Positions 40,917 to 52,061 of a DNA stretch of 64,000 bases are shown here, one piece after another. The stretch comes from UBA6055 sp965214085 (GTDB lineage: Bacteria > Chloroflexota > Anaerolineae > Aggregatilineales > Phototrophicaceae), in NCBI GenBank assembly GCA_965214085.1, contig OZ243937.1:3038001-3102000 (forward strand), read 5' to 3'. Numbering within the stretch: the first letter of the stretch is position 1; the number at the start of each line of letters is the position of its first letter. Under the pieces are notes generated by a model. It ran no database searches, was not told the origin of the DNA, and worked only from the letters and a program-made list of their open reading frames with translations. Both the position numbers and the translations under genes were made by a program.

Positions 40917-42140
40917 ATGACCACGCCCATCCCCATCACCCGCGCGCAGGTCAAGCGGCTCAGCGTCATCAAGCAGGGCCTGCACCAGCGCCCGGCTTCC
41001 AGCGACCAGGCGGCTCTCAAGCGCATCATCGAGCGCATCGGCCTGCTGCAATTGGACTCCATCAGCGTGGTCGCTCGCAGCCACTATCTGGTGATGCTGG
41101 CTCGCGCCGGGCTCTACGACCGGGCCCAGCTCGACGCTCTGCTGGACGAGGGCTTCCTTTTCGAGACTTGGGCGCACGCCATGTGCCAGCTGCCCAGCGC
41201 GCACTATCCTTGGTATCAGGCCTATATCCAGCAGAAGCGGCTCAAGGAGAGCAACTGGCAAATCGAGCGGCTGGACATCGACATGCAGCCCATTATCAAG
41301 CGCGTCTTCGAGGCCATCCGCGAAAACGGTCCCATGTCATCAAAAGACTTCGCAAGCGAACGCCGCGGCGAAGGCGGCTGGTGGAATTGGAAGCCGACCA
41401 AGGTCGCGCTCGAGTACCTCTTCGATCGCGGCGAACTCATGGTCAGCCAGCGCGTCAAGTTCCAGCGCTATTACGACTTGCCCGAGCGCGTGCTGGCCCG
41501 CCACAGCTTCACGCTGGACAAGACCATCGACGACTTCAAATGCTGGACTATCGAGCGCGGGCTGCAGCATAACGGCATCGCTACTGCCAATCATGTTGCC
41601 GATTACTACCGGGGGTACAAGCGCGACGCCGCGCGCATCCTGGCTGATATGCAGCGGGCTGGCGAGGCGCTGCCAGTGGCGGTCGCGGGCTGGAAAGACG
41701 CCGCCTTCATCCATCGCGACGATCTACCGCTGCTCGAGCAAATTCAAGCGGGCCAGCACGAGCCCAGGCTGACCGTGTTCCTGTCGCCCTTCGACAACCT
41801 GTTCTGGGATCGCGCCCGCGACGAGGCGCTCTGGGACTTTTTCTACCGCATTGAGGTTTACACGCCCAAAGCCAAGCGCGTTCATGGCTACTACGTCATG
41901 CCCATTTTGCACGGCTGCGAGCTGATCGGCCGCATCGACCCCAAGGTCGACCGCAAGCGCAAACGCCTCCTCTTTAACAACTTGCACCTGGAGCGTGGGG
42001 TGAAGCTGACCGGCGCGCTGAACCGCGGGCTGATCGGCGCCATTGAGGAGTTCATGGCTTTCCACGGCTGCGACAGCTTTGAGCTGGTCAAATGCAATCG
42101 GGCGCCGCTGGAACGCAGGCTGCGCAAAGCTTTTGCCTGA
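40917..42140 (+). CDS. YcaQ-like crosslink-repair DNA glycosylase (HTH_42)
   Basis: A 407-residue winged-helix protein of the YcaQ/AlkX family. The family catalytic motif QxD is in IGLLQLDSISVVARSHYL (about 41-58). Later conserved stretches are WNWKPTKVALEYLFDRGEL, LSPFDNLFWDRARDEALWDF (about 285-304) and GYYVMPILHGCELIGRID. Family members excise bulky or crosslinked bases. The gene is divergent from the ATPase-PIN pair, with 135 bp between, and probably lies outside the island. Length is normal. Confidence 0.85.
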   Translation: MTTPIPITRAQVKRLSVIKQGLHQRPASSDQAALKRIIERIGLLQLDSISVVARSHYLVMLARAGLYDRAQLDALLDEGFLFETWAHAMCQLPSAHYPWYQAYIQQKRLKESNWQIERLDIDMQPIIKRVFEAIRENGPMSSKDFASERRGEGGWWNWKPTKVALEYLFDRGELMVSQRVKFQRYYDLPERVLARHSFTLDKTIDDFKCWTIERGLQHNGIATANHVADYYRGYKRDAARILADMQRAGEALPVAVAGWKDAAFIHRDDLPLLEQIQAGQHEPRLTVFLSPFDNLFWDRARDEALWDFFYRIEVYTPKAKRVHGYYVMPILHGCELIGRIDPKVDRKRKRLLFNNLHLERGVKLTGALNRGLIGAIEEFMAFHGCDSFELVKCNRAPLERRLRKAFA

Positions 42141-42379
42141 GCCGCAAGCCGCCAGACAAACCCTGATATACTAGGGGAGTGGTGAATATCGTGGATGTGC
42201 CCATTCTTACCCCCACCCTACGCTCCCTCGCCCATAAAGAGGGAGGGACTTCAAACCGCCGTATACGCCACAAAAGCCCCCTTGCCTCATTTTGGGGAAG
42301 GGGATGGGGAAAAGTACCGTGTACACCAAATGACCATTCCCTTTACTAAGGGCAAGAGTCTGTCAAGCGTGGAATGGCC

Positions 42380-43297
42380 ATGCAAGCCAGCATTGCCGAC
42401 ATATTAAACAAGCGCGGACGCTTTGCCGGTCAGGTCGTGAACATCGACGGCATTTTGCTCATGACCGATTACGACCGCGACAGCGCGCGCTTCGAGCAGG
42501 TATGGCTGGTGAAGAAGCCGAGCCCGCGCGACAGCGCCATCCGCGCCCGGCCCATCCCTAGCGATTCCACCTTATGGCACGGTTTGTCCCGTTTGGATCC
42601 GCGCCACATGGCCGGCTTCCTAACCTACCGCGTGCACGATGCCGTGCGCGCCTGCGTCCGTGTGCTGGACCCGCCCCAGGGCGAGTCGGACCCGGCGATA
42701 GACATCTTGACCGCAGCCATCTACCGCAAGGAATTCACGCTCTACGTCGGCGAGCAAGGCGTGCGCTTGGACCAGGCCCTGCCGACGGGCACGTCGATCG
42801 CCGCTGTGCCTAATATCCAGGCTGATATCGCCCGCTTTCTGGGCCGACGCTGCTTCGTTTACGGCACCCTGGTCGTGCGTACAGCGCCGGCTGCGCAATT
42901 CCTGCTGCCAGGGCGCATCCCCTATACGCGGGATTTCCGCAGCAGCCTGGAGCGCAGCAGCGATGACGAAGTCAACGACGTTTGGCTGGCGGATATCGAG
43001 TACCCGCAGAGCGACAGCGAGCCGCCGGATTTCGACGCGCTGCCGGAATCGATTCACATCGACCAGGACTACGACATCAAGGAACAGCTTTCGGTATTGC
43101 CCGGCATCAACCAGACCATCGTCAAGCCGGCTGTCGTCGTTGGCAGGCTGGGCGCGCGCGACCACGACGAGCACTTCGCCACGCTCAGCGAAATCGAGGA
43201 TGTCTACCTGCAGAATGTCTATTTTGGCGAGGCGGGCAAGTCGCTGGAATCGGTCATCAAGCTGAAGAACTTCGAAGCCGTGCCCAGGGAAATCTAG
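42380..43297 (+). CDS. Conserved protein of unknown function
   Basis: A protein of about 305 residues (ATG at 42380, seven bases after GTGGA; an ATG at 42374 is possible). It is acidic and soluble with beta-rich content. Two similar-looking beta blocks can be seen: FAGQVVNIDGILLMTDYDR near the start and VVGRLGARDHDEHFATLSE near the end. Both are the kind of strands found in OB or GyrI folds, but no known family is recognised. It overlaps the 3' end of the vWA protein (convergent, 41 bp). Confidence 0.7.
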   Translation: MQASIADILNKRGRFAGQVVNIDGILLMTDYDRDSARFEQVWLVKKPSPRDSAIRARPIPSDSTLWHGLSRLDPRHMAGFLTYRVHDAVRACVRVLDPPQGESDPAIDILTAAIYRKEFTLYVGEQGVRLDQALPTGTSIAAVPNIQADIARFLGRRCFVYGTLVVRTAPAAQFLLPGRIPYTRDFRSSLERSSDDEVNDVWLADIEYPQSDSEPPDFDALPESIHIDQDYDIKEQLSVLPGINQTIVKPAVVVGRLGARDHDEHFATLSEIEDVYLQNVYFGEAGKSLESVIKLKNFEAVPREI

Positions 43298-45194
43298 GCG
43301 CCGCGCGCAGCAAGGTTGGCGCCTGCAAGCGCCGGTGATAGACCCACCACTCTATCGCCAGCAGCAGCAGAGCCGCCGCCGCCAAGAGCGTCCAGAATTC
43401 CTGCAAGCCCAATTGCTCATCAGCTTCAGCCCTGGCCAGCCCCCCGCCCAATTGCAAATCCGCCGACGGCCGGGGACTAATGTCGCTCTCGCCGGTGGCG
43501 AAGAGGTTGACGGCGAACTGCTGCGCTTGCGTCACCTCGCCGGCAATTATGATCTCCAGCCGATAGAGGCCCAGTTGACTGGCGCCGGTGTAGGCCAAGG
43601 TCTCGCCCTCGGCCGCCAGCTCCGTGACCCGGCCGTCGGGCGCGGTGATGCGCAGGCTGTCCGCCAGCAACGGCGGCGATATCAGCAGCACATCGCCCAC
43701 GCTGAGGCCATCGGGCAAAGCCACGATTTCGGCTGGCGAGAACCAGTCGATCAGGTTAGCCATCAGCACGGGATAGGCGATCAGCAGCGGCAAATTCGAA
43801 TCGCGCAAATCAAAGGGCAGGATGGCGACTTGCCGCGCGTTGACCTCGCCGGCCAGCAGGACCGCGGCTTCCGGCGCCTGTATCAAGGGCTGCGCCCAGT
43901 CGGCGCTCAGTTCGCGGACTTGCAGCAAACTCATCTCGTCGAGGTCGACGAAAGCAGTGATGCTTGATTCTTCAGCTGAGACGACGATTTCTCCAGTCGG
44001 CTCGATCAGCGCGCCGAGAGTGAAGAGCGGCGTTGAATTGGGCGGGTTGATGAGCAGCATATCGCCTTCGGGCAGCGAGTTGGGCAGCCAGCCGTCGAAC
44101 ACATAAAGGTCGAAGGCATCAGCAGGCAGGCGTTTGTTCTCGACATTGCCGCGGAAGGTTTCTACGCCGGGCAGACTGCGCAAGACCTGCTCAAGGAAGA
44201 GGTTGCCCGTTTGCGACACGTAATAGACGCGCCGCGTATTCACTTCGTTGCGCACGGTCCAGGCGCGGTCATCGAGCGAGAGGAAGTCGCGCGCGTCGTT
44301 GTCAAAGGTCAGCGCCGCCGAGAGCGTCTCGAAGGGCTCGCTGATGGGTTCGTCGAAGGGGATTGGCAGTTGGCTGCGCGGCGGGATCGTGCCGCTGCGG
44401 GACAGGCGCAAGACATCGTCCAGGCGGATGACCAGCGAAATCTCAGCCGCTTCGGCGCCATAATTTGTCACCTGGGCGAAAAGCTGCGGCGGCTGCCCGG
44501 CCAGGGCGCGGGTCGCCAACGCAGTGATGGCCACATTGTCGGCCGATTCCCCGATGGGCACATAAATGGGCTGCGGGATATTGGCCGGCAGGCTGGTCGC
44601 CGCGCCAAGGCCGCCATCTGTAATCATTACGATGCTGAAGTTTTCCGCGCCGGCAGCGCCAGCCGCGGCCAACGTCAGCGCCGTATCCCAGTCACCGGCG
44701 CCGTGGCTGACGCTCATGCTATCCAGGGCGCGGCGCAATTCACTTTTGTCGGCGGTGTAGCTCGTCAGCGGCTCGGCGACATCGGCCACGCGGATCAGCG
44801 AGATGGCGTCGCGCGGGTTCATGTTGTTGACTATTTGACGCGCCTGTACGATGGCGGCGGCGAAGCGCGTCTCGCCCGCTACATCCGTCGCCGTCATGCT
44901 GGCAGAGGCGTCCAGCAGCAGGGCGATCTTGCCGGCGCTGATGGTGGGCACGGTGATGAAGGGCCGCGCCAATGCCAGCACGAGCAGCAGCAGAATCAGC
45001 AATTGCAGGAAAAGCAGCAGGTTGCGCCGCAGCCGCTGCCAGGGCGTATTGGCTTCGGTATCCTGAACCACCTGGCGCCAGAGAAAGGTGCTGGAAATCA
45101 AGACCTCGCGCCGACGCAGGCGCAGCATGTAGAGCAGCAGGATGGGTATGGCAATCGCCAGAGCGGCGAAGGCGGCCGGCGCCAAGAATGGCAT
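43257..45194 (-). CDS. BatA/vWA membrane protein
   Basis: The 645-residue protein starts MPFLAPAAFAALAIAIPILL; the N-terminal double-helix region with YMLRLRRREVLISSTFLWRQ is the BatA/Aerotolerance module. A von Willebrand A domain follows; its MIDAS motif is IALLLDASASMTATD (about 88-102) and the later acidic site is FSIVMITDGGLGA (about 182). Then comes a long extracellular part rich in beta strands, and a C-terminal membrane helix (LQEFWTLLAAAALLLLAIEW, about 600-619). It probably acts in envelope stress or protein assembly. Confidence 0.85.
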   Translation of the reverse strand: MPFLAPAAFAALAIAIPILLLYMLRLRRREVLISSTFLWRQVVQDTEANTPWQRLRRNLLLFLQLLILLLLVLALARPFITVPTISAGKIALLLDASASMTATDVAGETRFAAAIVQARQIVNNMNPRDAISLIRVADVAEPLTSYTADKSELRRALDSMSVSHGAGDWDTALTLAAAGAAGAENFSIVMITDGGLGAATSLPANIPQPIYVPIGESADNVAITALATRALAGQPPQLFAQVTNYGAEAAEISLVIRLDDVLRLSRSGTIPPRSQLPIPFDEPISEPFETLSAALTFDNDARDFLSLDDRAWTVRNEVNTRRVYYVSQTGNLFLEQVLRSLPGVETFRGNVENKRLPADAFDLYVFDGWLPNSLPEGDMLLINPPNSTPLFTLGALIEPTGEIVVSAEESSITAFVDLDEMSLLQVRELSADWAQPLIQAPEAAVLLAGEVNARQVAILPFDLRDSNLPLLIAYPVLMANLIDWFSPAEIVALPDGLSVGDVLLISPPLLADSLRITAPDGRVTELAAEGETLAYTGASQLGLYRLEIIIAGEVTQAQQFAVNLFATGESDISPRPSADLQLGGGLARAEADEQLGLQEFWTLLAAAALLLLAIEWWVYHRRLQAPTLLRAAPRFPWARLRSSSA

Positions 45195-45371
45195 GCTTGT
45201 CCTTTCGTTGGCTAGATGACGCGGAAGGAGTATATCACGCGAATCAGAGCGGGTGAATGCGTGGAGGCTGGGCGGTGGCGAGGCGCGCTACATTTTGCCA
45301 CCGAGTACACCGAGGACACAGAGGAACGACGCATGTCGCTGTTCTGCGGTTCGCCTTGTTCTACGCGCTTT

Positions 45372-45815
45372 CTACGAACCGGCTGACTCGTCCGGCTGCG
45401 GCTGCGGCAGGCTTTGCAGGTGAGCGTCGAGCGATGCCAGAGCCGAGCGCGTTTCGGCGGGGATCGTGTCCAAAGCCAGGAACTGTGCGACGCGGTATTG
45501 GTCATTCATATTGCTGGCGCTTATGACCATCATCGAGTAGGCGTCGTCCAGGCGCATCAGGCGCGGATACTCGTTGACCAGATTGTGCCGCACCATTTGC
45601 AGCGTCCGCTCCAGGCTGGTGGGGCGTCCATCCAGTTTGAGCTGCAGCGCCGCCGCATCAAGTCCCTGCCTGGCGGCCGCGCTTTCGGCCCGTCCCAGCG
45701 CTTCCAGCCCGCGCGCGATCCAGGCTTCCAGCGGCCGATAATGGGGCGGCGTCAGGGTCTCGCCTTTTAGCGTGAGGCGCAGGGCTTGTACGAGGGCTCT
45801 CAGGAAGCGGGTCAT
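45372..45815 (-). CDS. Conserved helical protein of unknown function
   Basis: The 147-residue protein starts at 45815 and overlaps the next gene (ATGA at 45812). It is almost all helix: LVQALRLTLKGETLTPPHYR, then PLEAWIARGLEALGRAESAA and EYPRLMRLDDAYSMM. A Ser/Pro-rich tail follows. No known family recognised. It is coupled to the FAD-dependent oxidase upstream and may be a partner of it (inference). No signal peptide or membrane segment. Confidence 0.65.
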   Translation of the reverse strand: MTRFLRALVQALRLTLKGETLTPPHYRPLEAWIARGLEALGRAESAAARQGLDAAALQLKLDGRPTSLERTLQMVRHNLVNEYPRLMRLDDAYSMMVISASNMNDQYRVAQFLALDTIPAETRSALASLDAHLQSLPQPQPDESAGS

Positions 45816-46774
45816 CGCCGGCGCCTCGCTTTCAGGACATCTTCGGCAGCTTGCGCCGCCTGGCCTCCCCTGCCTATGCGTTCATTCAGCCGCGCGATGC
45901 CCTGGACCGTTGGCGCATCCAGGCAATAGTCGCTGCCTATCAGCGTCAGTCCGGCGGGCAACAAGGCATGAACCTCGCTCATCGTCTGCCTGTGCGCCGC
46001 GTCGTAGCGCGAACGCAGATCCGCTTCGGGCCAGTGATCGGCGCGCGCAACAATTGGCTCGGCGCTGAACCCAAGACGCGCTATTGTATCGCGAACGACA
46101 GATTCCGGGCCTGCGTGGGGCGCGGCGCGAACGCCGACTTGCAACAGCCGGTGCTGACGGTCGGGCACGCGGCCGGGCGCGTCAGTCGACAAAATAAAGC
46201 GACAGGTCGAATCGAGCTTGTCGGCAATGGCTGGCGGCAGCGCGTCACTTTGGCAGCCCAGCGAAACGCGCCAGATCGAGTCGTAGCGGAAATCGTCGAG
46301 GCGATCGGCCGCTTCCGGCGCCAGATTAAGCAAGATGCGCGCCGCGTAGCGTGCCGGAACAGCCAGGATCAGCGCGCCGGCGTCGTAGACCAGTCCATTT
46401 TCCAGACAGATGGTGAAGCGCCCGCGCCAGCGCCCGACTGAGCTGACCGCCATGCGCATCAGCCGCCCGCCCTGCAGCGAGCTTGCCAGCGCCTGAATCA
46501 GCGACTCGGCGCCAGCGCGAAAGACAAAGGCATCGTCCGCGACCGGGGTCGTTTGCTCGCACAAGCCGAGTTCAGCCAGCCAAGGCGCATCAGCCAGCGA
46601 GCCCAGTACGAAGCTGCCGGCATCCATGACGAAGCCGCGCTCGGCACGCGTTTTGATGCCCCCGCCGAAGCGCCGCTTGACCTCGATGACGGTGTAGCGC
46701 AGGCTGGACTTCTCAAGTTGGTAGCAGGCAGCCAGGCCGCTGAGCCCGCCGCCGATGACGACAACATCGCGCAT
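45812..46774 (-). CDS. FAD-dependent protoporphyrinogen oxidase-like (amino oxidase fold)
   Basis: Start at the ATG at 46774 (MRDVVVIGGGLSGLAACY); 320 residues. The long upstream frame to 47128 is in repeats. The FAD dinucleotide-binding motif is VVVIGGGLSGLAA (about 4-16), then RRFGGGIKTRAERGFVMDAG with the GG motif of the family (HemY, flavin monoamine oxidases). The C-terminal GLTLIGSDYCLDAPTVQGI is the second FAD-binding site of the fold. Shorter than HemY of about 450-480 residues because of a reduced middle domain; so the actual substrate is uncertain. Confidence 0.78.
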   Translation of the reverse strand: MRDVVVIGGGLSGLAACYQLEKSSLRYTVIEVKRRFGGGIKTRAERGFVMDAGSFVLGSLADAPWLAELGLCEQTTPVADDAFVFRAGAESLIQALASSLQGGRLMRMAVSSVGRWRGRFTICLENGLVYDAGALILAVPARYAARILLNLAPEAADRLDDFRYDSIWRVSLGCQSDALPPAIADKLDSTCRFILSTDAPGRVPDRQHRLLQVGVRAAPHAGPESVVRDTIARLGFSAEPIVARADHWPEADLRSRYDAAHRQTMSEVHALLPAGLTLIGSDYCLDAPTVQGIARLNERIGRGGQAAQAAEDVLKARRRR

Positions 46775-46833
46775 GGTTTCGCTCGTCTTCGCTTGGCGAT
46801 GCGCCCAAGCATAACGGAAGTCCGCTCGCTGCA

Positions 46834-47035
46834 CAGGGCAATCGCTGCAATATTTTTTAACCACAGAGACCACAGAGGGCACAGAGGAGAATGCCGATTT
46901 TCGCGAATTCTGAGACCAATATTTCTCCAGAGCGCTGTTCAGCGCTTGCTGCAACAGACCGAACATTATATCGTAGCAGGCTTTTCCTCTGTGTTCTCTG
47001 TGATCTCTGTGGTTAAATCTTAACGGCAATTTCTC
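46834..47035. mobile_element. M3-type element, right terminus degraded
   Basis: Begins CAGGGCAATCGCTGCAATA; left tract ACCACAGAGACCACAGAGGG (46860 on), inverted right tract CTCTGTGTTCTCTGTGATC (46988 on). The right end (GTGGTTAAATCTTAACGGC) lacks the full CAGGGCAATCGC inverse. It lies between the FAD oxidase and fur. Confidence 0.6.
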
Positions 47036-47090
47036 GTCGCAACGGGTTCCGATGCTGGCGCCATTGGCCTGGAGCGGACGGGAAATCGGG

Positions 47091-47096
47091 TATAAT
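47091..47096 (+). promoter_or_regulatory. Possible -10 box of the fur operon
   Basis: A perfect TATAAT at 47091-47096 is 35 bp before the fur ATG. No good -35 at 17 bp was found (TTGGCC at 47064 is 21 bp away). It could be an extended or weak promoter. Confidence 0.5.
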
Positions 47097-47130
47097 ACGC
47101 CCACTTGAAGAGACGAGAGCAAAACCATTT

Positions 47131-47576
47131 ATGCGCCAGGACTGCCCGTACATTCAAAGCTTGAAAAAAGCCGGCTACCGCTTGACGCAGGCGCGGCTGA
47201 CCGTGCTTGATGTGCTGGAATCCGAGCGCGGGCACATCACCTCGGCTGATGTGCTGGAGAAGGTCGAGCGCATCAACCCGGCTATCGGGCGGGCCAGCGT
47301 CTTCCGCACCCTGGAGTTGTTCACGCAGCTGGGTTTCATCCGCCCGACCTATATCAATACCAGCCTGACGCCGACCTACGTCATGATGCACGGCGGGCAT
47401 CACCATCATGTCATTTGCACCGAATGCAATCGCTTCTTCGAATTCGACGACTGTGGGCTGGAAGTCATATCACGCAACTTGCAGCGCGAACTTGACGTAA
47501 AAATCAGCGGGCATCTGCTGGAATTTTACGGCGTCTGCGCCGACTGCCGCGGGCCGGATCTGACGGAGCAGTCGTC

Positions 47577-47580
<4 letters not shown>
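47131..47580 (+). CDS. Fur-family metal-dependent repressor
   Basis: A 149-residue protein: winged helix (about 1-80; LTQARLTVLDVLESERGHIT, then GRASVFRTLELFTQLGFI) and a metal-binding dimer domain. The latter has GGHHHHVICTECNRFFEFDD (about 91-110) and FYGVCADCRGP, i.e. two CxxC pairs for structural zinc and the His cluster for regulatory metal. Whether iron, zinc, manganese or peroxide is sensed cannot be read. The stop overlaps the GTG start of the thiolase gene (GTGA), so regulator and thiolase/CoA-transferase form one operon. Confidence 0.9.
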
Positions 47581-48853
<1,273 letters not shown>

Positions 48854-48857
<4 letters not shown>

Positions 48858-50197
48858 AAGGCGTTCCCCAGCTGAGCCCGGCCGAGGCGGCGCGCCTGGT
48901 ACCAGCGGGCGCTGTTATGATGGTCGGCGGCTTCGGCATGACCGGTACGCCGGTACATCTGCTGCACGCGCTGGCGGAGACCGACGTCCGCGACTTGACT
49001 TATATCGCCAATAATATCGGCGAGCCCGGGCTGGGCGGCGGGCGGCTGCTGCGCAACGGGCAGATTAAGAAAGCCATCGGCTCCTATTTCACCAGCAATC
49101 GCGAAGTCGTGGCTGCGGCTTTGAGCGGCGCCATTGCTTATGAACTGCTGCCACAGGGCAGCATGGCCGAGGCGATACGGGCGGGCGGCGCTGGCATCGG
49201 CGGCTTTTACACGCCCACGGCCGCCGGCACGGTTCTGGCTAAAGATACCGAGACCAAGGTCATCAAGGGCAGAGCGCATGTCTTTGTGCCCGGGCTGCGC
49301 GCCGATATCGCCTTGATTCGCGCGCGCCGCGCCGATACAGCCGGCAACCTCGTCTATCGCATGACCGAGCAGAACTTCAACAAAGCAATGGCCACCGCCG
49401 CCGAACTGGTCATCGCCGAGGTGGAAGAAATCGTGCCGCTGGGCGCGCTCGACCCCGATCATATTCATACCAGCGGGGTTTATATCGATTATCTGGTGCA
49501 GGCGCAGACGACGCTGGACGAGCTGGGCACATCGGCTGATGTAGGCGCTTTGGCTGGCAAAGATAACCCGCAGCGCCTGTCGATCGCGCGCCGCGCCCTG
49601 GCGGAGCTGAGCGCAGGCGACGTGGTCAATCTAGGCATTGGCATCCCCACGTTGATCGCCGACTTGATCAGGCCGGAGCAGGGTATCATCCTGCACACGG
49701 AAAACGGCATGCTGGGCCTGGGGCCCGCGCCGGAAGCGGGCGGCGCGCTGGATTACCCGGTCAACGCCGGCAAAGCTCCCGTTACTGCCCTGCCCGGCAG
49801 CAGCTACTTTGACAGCGCCGACTCTTTCGCCATGATCCGCGGCGGGCATGTCGATGTGGCGGTGATGGGCGGCTTGCAGGTTGATCAAGCGGGTAACCTG
49901 GCGAATTGGGCGGTGCCCGGCAAACCTCTGCTGGGCGTGGGCGGCGCCATGGACTTGGCCAGCGGCGCCCGCCGGCTGATCATTACCATGACGCACTGCA
50001 ATCGCGATGGCAGCGCCAAGATTGTAGAGCGCTGCAACCTGCCGCTGACGGCGGTGGCGGCGGTCGATCTGCTGATAACAGAGCTGGCGGTATTCGCTTT
50101 TGAAGCGGGCGAGATGCGACTGGTGGAGCTGATGCCGGGCGCTACGCTGGCTGAGGCGCGTTCAAAGACAAGCGCGAATTTCTCCGAGTGTCTATGA
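48854..50197 (+). CDS. Fused alpha-beta 3-oxoacid CoA-transferase (SCOT-like)
   Basis: A 447-residue single-chain CoA transferase: alpha part (about 1-210) opening VMMVGGFGMTGTPVHLLHAL and DLTYIANNIGEPGLGGGRLL; beta part (about 230-447) with the active Glu in IILHTENGMLGLGPAPEAG and VAVMGGLQVDQAGNLANWAV (split). Bacterial versions are normally two genes (ctfA/ctfB or scoA/scoB); fusion is like animal SCOT. It moves CoA from succinyl-CoA to acetoacetate. With the adjacent thiolase it can turn acetoacetate to acetyl-CoA. The TTG at 48848 is a weaker start; ATGA overlap favours 48854. Confidence 0.92.
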
Positions 50198-50230
50198 GCT
50201 GTGGTGCATGAGGCTGAGCGCGAGCCGCCG

Positions 50231-50614
50231 CTAACTGTTGCCCGATAACAGACTGATGATCAGAACAACCAAAGTAACGACGCTGATCACCATTGGCAAG
50301 GCCGATCTGAGGAAGTCCGCCGCGCCGGTGATGCGATGCTGTTTGTCGTTGAGCGCCTTCAGCTCTGCCGCTATCGCGTCAAATTTCTTGTCGTTTTGCG
50401 CTGACATAGCGGTGAAGCGTTCGTTGTTCTCCGCTGACATGGCGGTGAAGCGATCGTTGTTCTCCGCCGAAATAGCGTCAAGTTTTCTGTGTATGTCCTG
50501 CGTTTGCTCTTGCACCACCTGGCGAACGAAGTCTTTGGTCGCCAAGCCATCGAGCTTGCCGCGCAATTCGCCGATTTCACGTTCATGGCGCGTAATCTGG
50601 TCGGGATCCGTCAT
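50231..50614 (-). CDS. Coiled-coil protein with 11-residue repeats and C-terminal membrane helix
   Basis: The 127-residue protein opens MTDPDQITRHEREIGELRGK. Its middle has near-identical 11-residue units (NNDRFTAMSAE, NNERFTAMSAQ, NDKKFDAIAAE; about 53-85), which form a hendecad coiled coil. A single membrane helix ends it (LPMVISVVTLVVLIISLLSG, about 106-125). The layout resembles CCDC90/DUF1640-like membrane coiled-coil proteins. The M2 element begins 82 bp upstream, as with the coiled-coil genes at 1.7 and 12 kb. Function unknown. Confidence 0.65.
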   Translation of the reverse strand: MTDPDQITRHEREIGELRGKLDGLATKDFVRQVVQEQTQDIHRKLDAISAENNDRFTAMSAENNERFTAMSAQNDKKFDAIAAELKALNDKQHRITGAADFLRSALPMVISVVTLVVLIISLLSGNS

Positions 50615-50695
50615 GCTGGACTCTCGTTAATACTCACAATGATTGCGCCGCTAATATAACATACAATCCCAAGGAAGTCTATTAGACGCGGAGCG

Positions 50696-51051
50696 GGTAG
50701 TGTATCGAATTCGGTTGAAATTCAATTTCACCACAAAGACACAAAGGCACAAAGCACACAAAGAATATGGCATATCTCGATTAAGTTCTCGGTGCTCTCG
50801 CAGGGCAATCGCATCAATATCCATAAATGACGAATTTATTATCAAACTAACAAATTGTAGGGGCGAGCCTTGGCTCGCCCATGAAATCTGGCAGTAAATC
50901 ACCTTTTCATTGAGTCCTTTATTGGCATTTTTTCGGATAGTTCTCGGAGTTCTTGGCGCCTTAGTGTTGAGATAAGTTGATGCGATTGCCCTAGCATTTC
51001 TCGGTGTCCTCGATGGTATATATCTGTATCAACCGAAAAGGATACATTTCC
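50696..51051 (+). mobile_element. M2 element, second full copy with 8-bp duplication
   Basis: The 356-bp element has the same ends as the copy at 12213-12595 (GGTAGTGTATCGAATTCGG at left, GGATACATTTCC at right). Flanks GCGGAGCG (50688-50695) and ACGGAGCG (51052-51059) match at seven of eight bases. Nested M3 (193 bp) at 50801-50993 has the same position as in the other copies. Confidence 0.85.
50801..50993. mobile_element. M3 element nested in M2 (second copy)
   Basis: CAGGGCAATCGCATCAATA start and GATGCGATTGCCCTA end, 193 bp, the same length as at 12344-12536. GCATTTCTCG follows at right (50994-51003), but the left copy is mostly lost (only GCTCTCG remains), so this copy lacks part of the target duplication. 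Confidence 0.75.
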
Positions 51052-51073
51052 ACGGAGCGCGGCATGACGATTA

Positions 51074-51925
51074 TCATCTGACTCCCCCGGCCGCCGCGTA
51101 AGCATCGGTCATAGCGCGCCACTGGCGCATGAGCCGCTGGCTGTTTTCGCCCGGTAAACCGGCGCCAATGCGCACCTCATCGACCTGCACGATGGGCACG
51201 ATTTCTTTGGTGCTCGATGTCAAGACGATCTCGTCGGCGCTGTAGAATTCGTCCAGCGGGAGGGCGCGCAATTCGAGTTGCCCGCTGCGCCTCAGCAGTT
51301 TGATGACTTCGGCGCGGGTAATGCCCGGCAGCAGCCCCTTGTCCGGCGTTATCCAGCGGCCATCCTTGTAGATGAAGATATTGCTGCGCGTGCCTTCGAC
51401 GACCAAGCCGTCAGCGCAGTAGAGCGCGTCAATCGCGCCGGGCACTTGCCGTTGCGCTTGCCGCTGCGCCATGATGCCGGGGATGTAGTTGATCGTCTTG
51501 GCTTCTGGCAAGTGCCGATTTTGCTCGACCGTGGCCACCGCGGCGCCGCGCTGGTAGACAGCCGCCGGCAGGTTTTGCAGGGCGGACGCCATCACCAGCA
51601 AACGCGAGTTCCCGCCGGGCATGAAGCCGTTTGGGCTATCGCCGCCGGTGACTACGAGGCGAATGCCGGACTCGTCGTAGTGGTTGCGCCGCAGCGTCTC
51701 CATGACGATTTCGCCCAGCTCTTCCAGATCCCAGGGGCAAGCCAATTCGATCAGCTCGGCCGAGCGCTGCAGCCGGCGCAGGTGCGCGCCCAGTTGAAAA
51801 GGCAGGCCGCCATAAGTACGCAGGAAATCAAACACGCCGAAACCGCGCAGGATTGCCAGGTCGCGCGCCGATATTGACGCGTTGTCCACGTCAACGAAGT
51901 CACCGTTAATATAATAAACGCTCAT
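51074..51925 (-). CDS. Class IV PLP aminotransferase (branched-chain/D-amino acid type)
   Basis: A 283-residue pyridoxal-phosphate enzyme. Fold-type IV landmarks: NGDFVDVDNASISARDLAIL (about 7-26), the PLP lysine in RHLPEAKTINYIPGI (about 137-151), the glutamate in GLVVEGTRSNIFIYK (about 176-190) and LTSSTKEIVPIVQ (about 238-250). The normal length and segments fit a branched-chain or D-amino acid aminotransferase or 4-amino-4-deoxychorismate lyase. The exact substrate needs comparison. Monocistronic. Confidence 0.86.
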   Translation of the reverse strand: MSVYYINGDFVDVDNASISARDLAILRGFGVFDFLRTYGGLPFQLGAHLRRLQRSAELIELACPWDLEELGEIVMETLRRNHYDESGIRLVVTGGDSPNGFMPGGNSRLLVMASALQNLPAAVYQRGAAVATVEQNRHLPEAKTINYIPGIMAQRQAQRQVPGAIDALYCADGLVVEGTRSNIFIYKDGRWITPDKGLLPGITRAEVIKLLRRSGQLELRALPLDEFYSADEIVLTSSTKEIVPIVQVDEVRIGAGLPGENSQRLMRQWRAMTDAYAAAGGVR

Positions 51926-52061
51926 GTTCTCGCCCGTCCAATTGCCCCGATTATAGTCGCAGCTTCGGGTTCTGTCATGCGGATCCGGCGGCGCAAAGCC
52001 AACTCCTACCAGTGGGAAATCGTCAGATGAAAGGCGCAGGCTTCATTGCTAGAATGTGTTT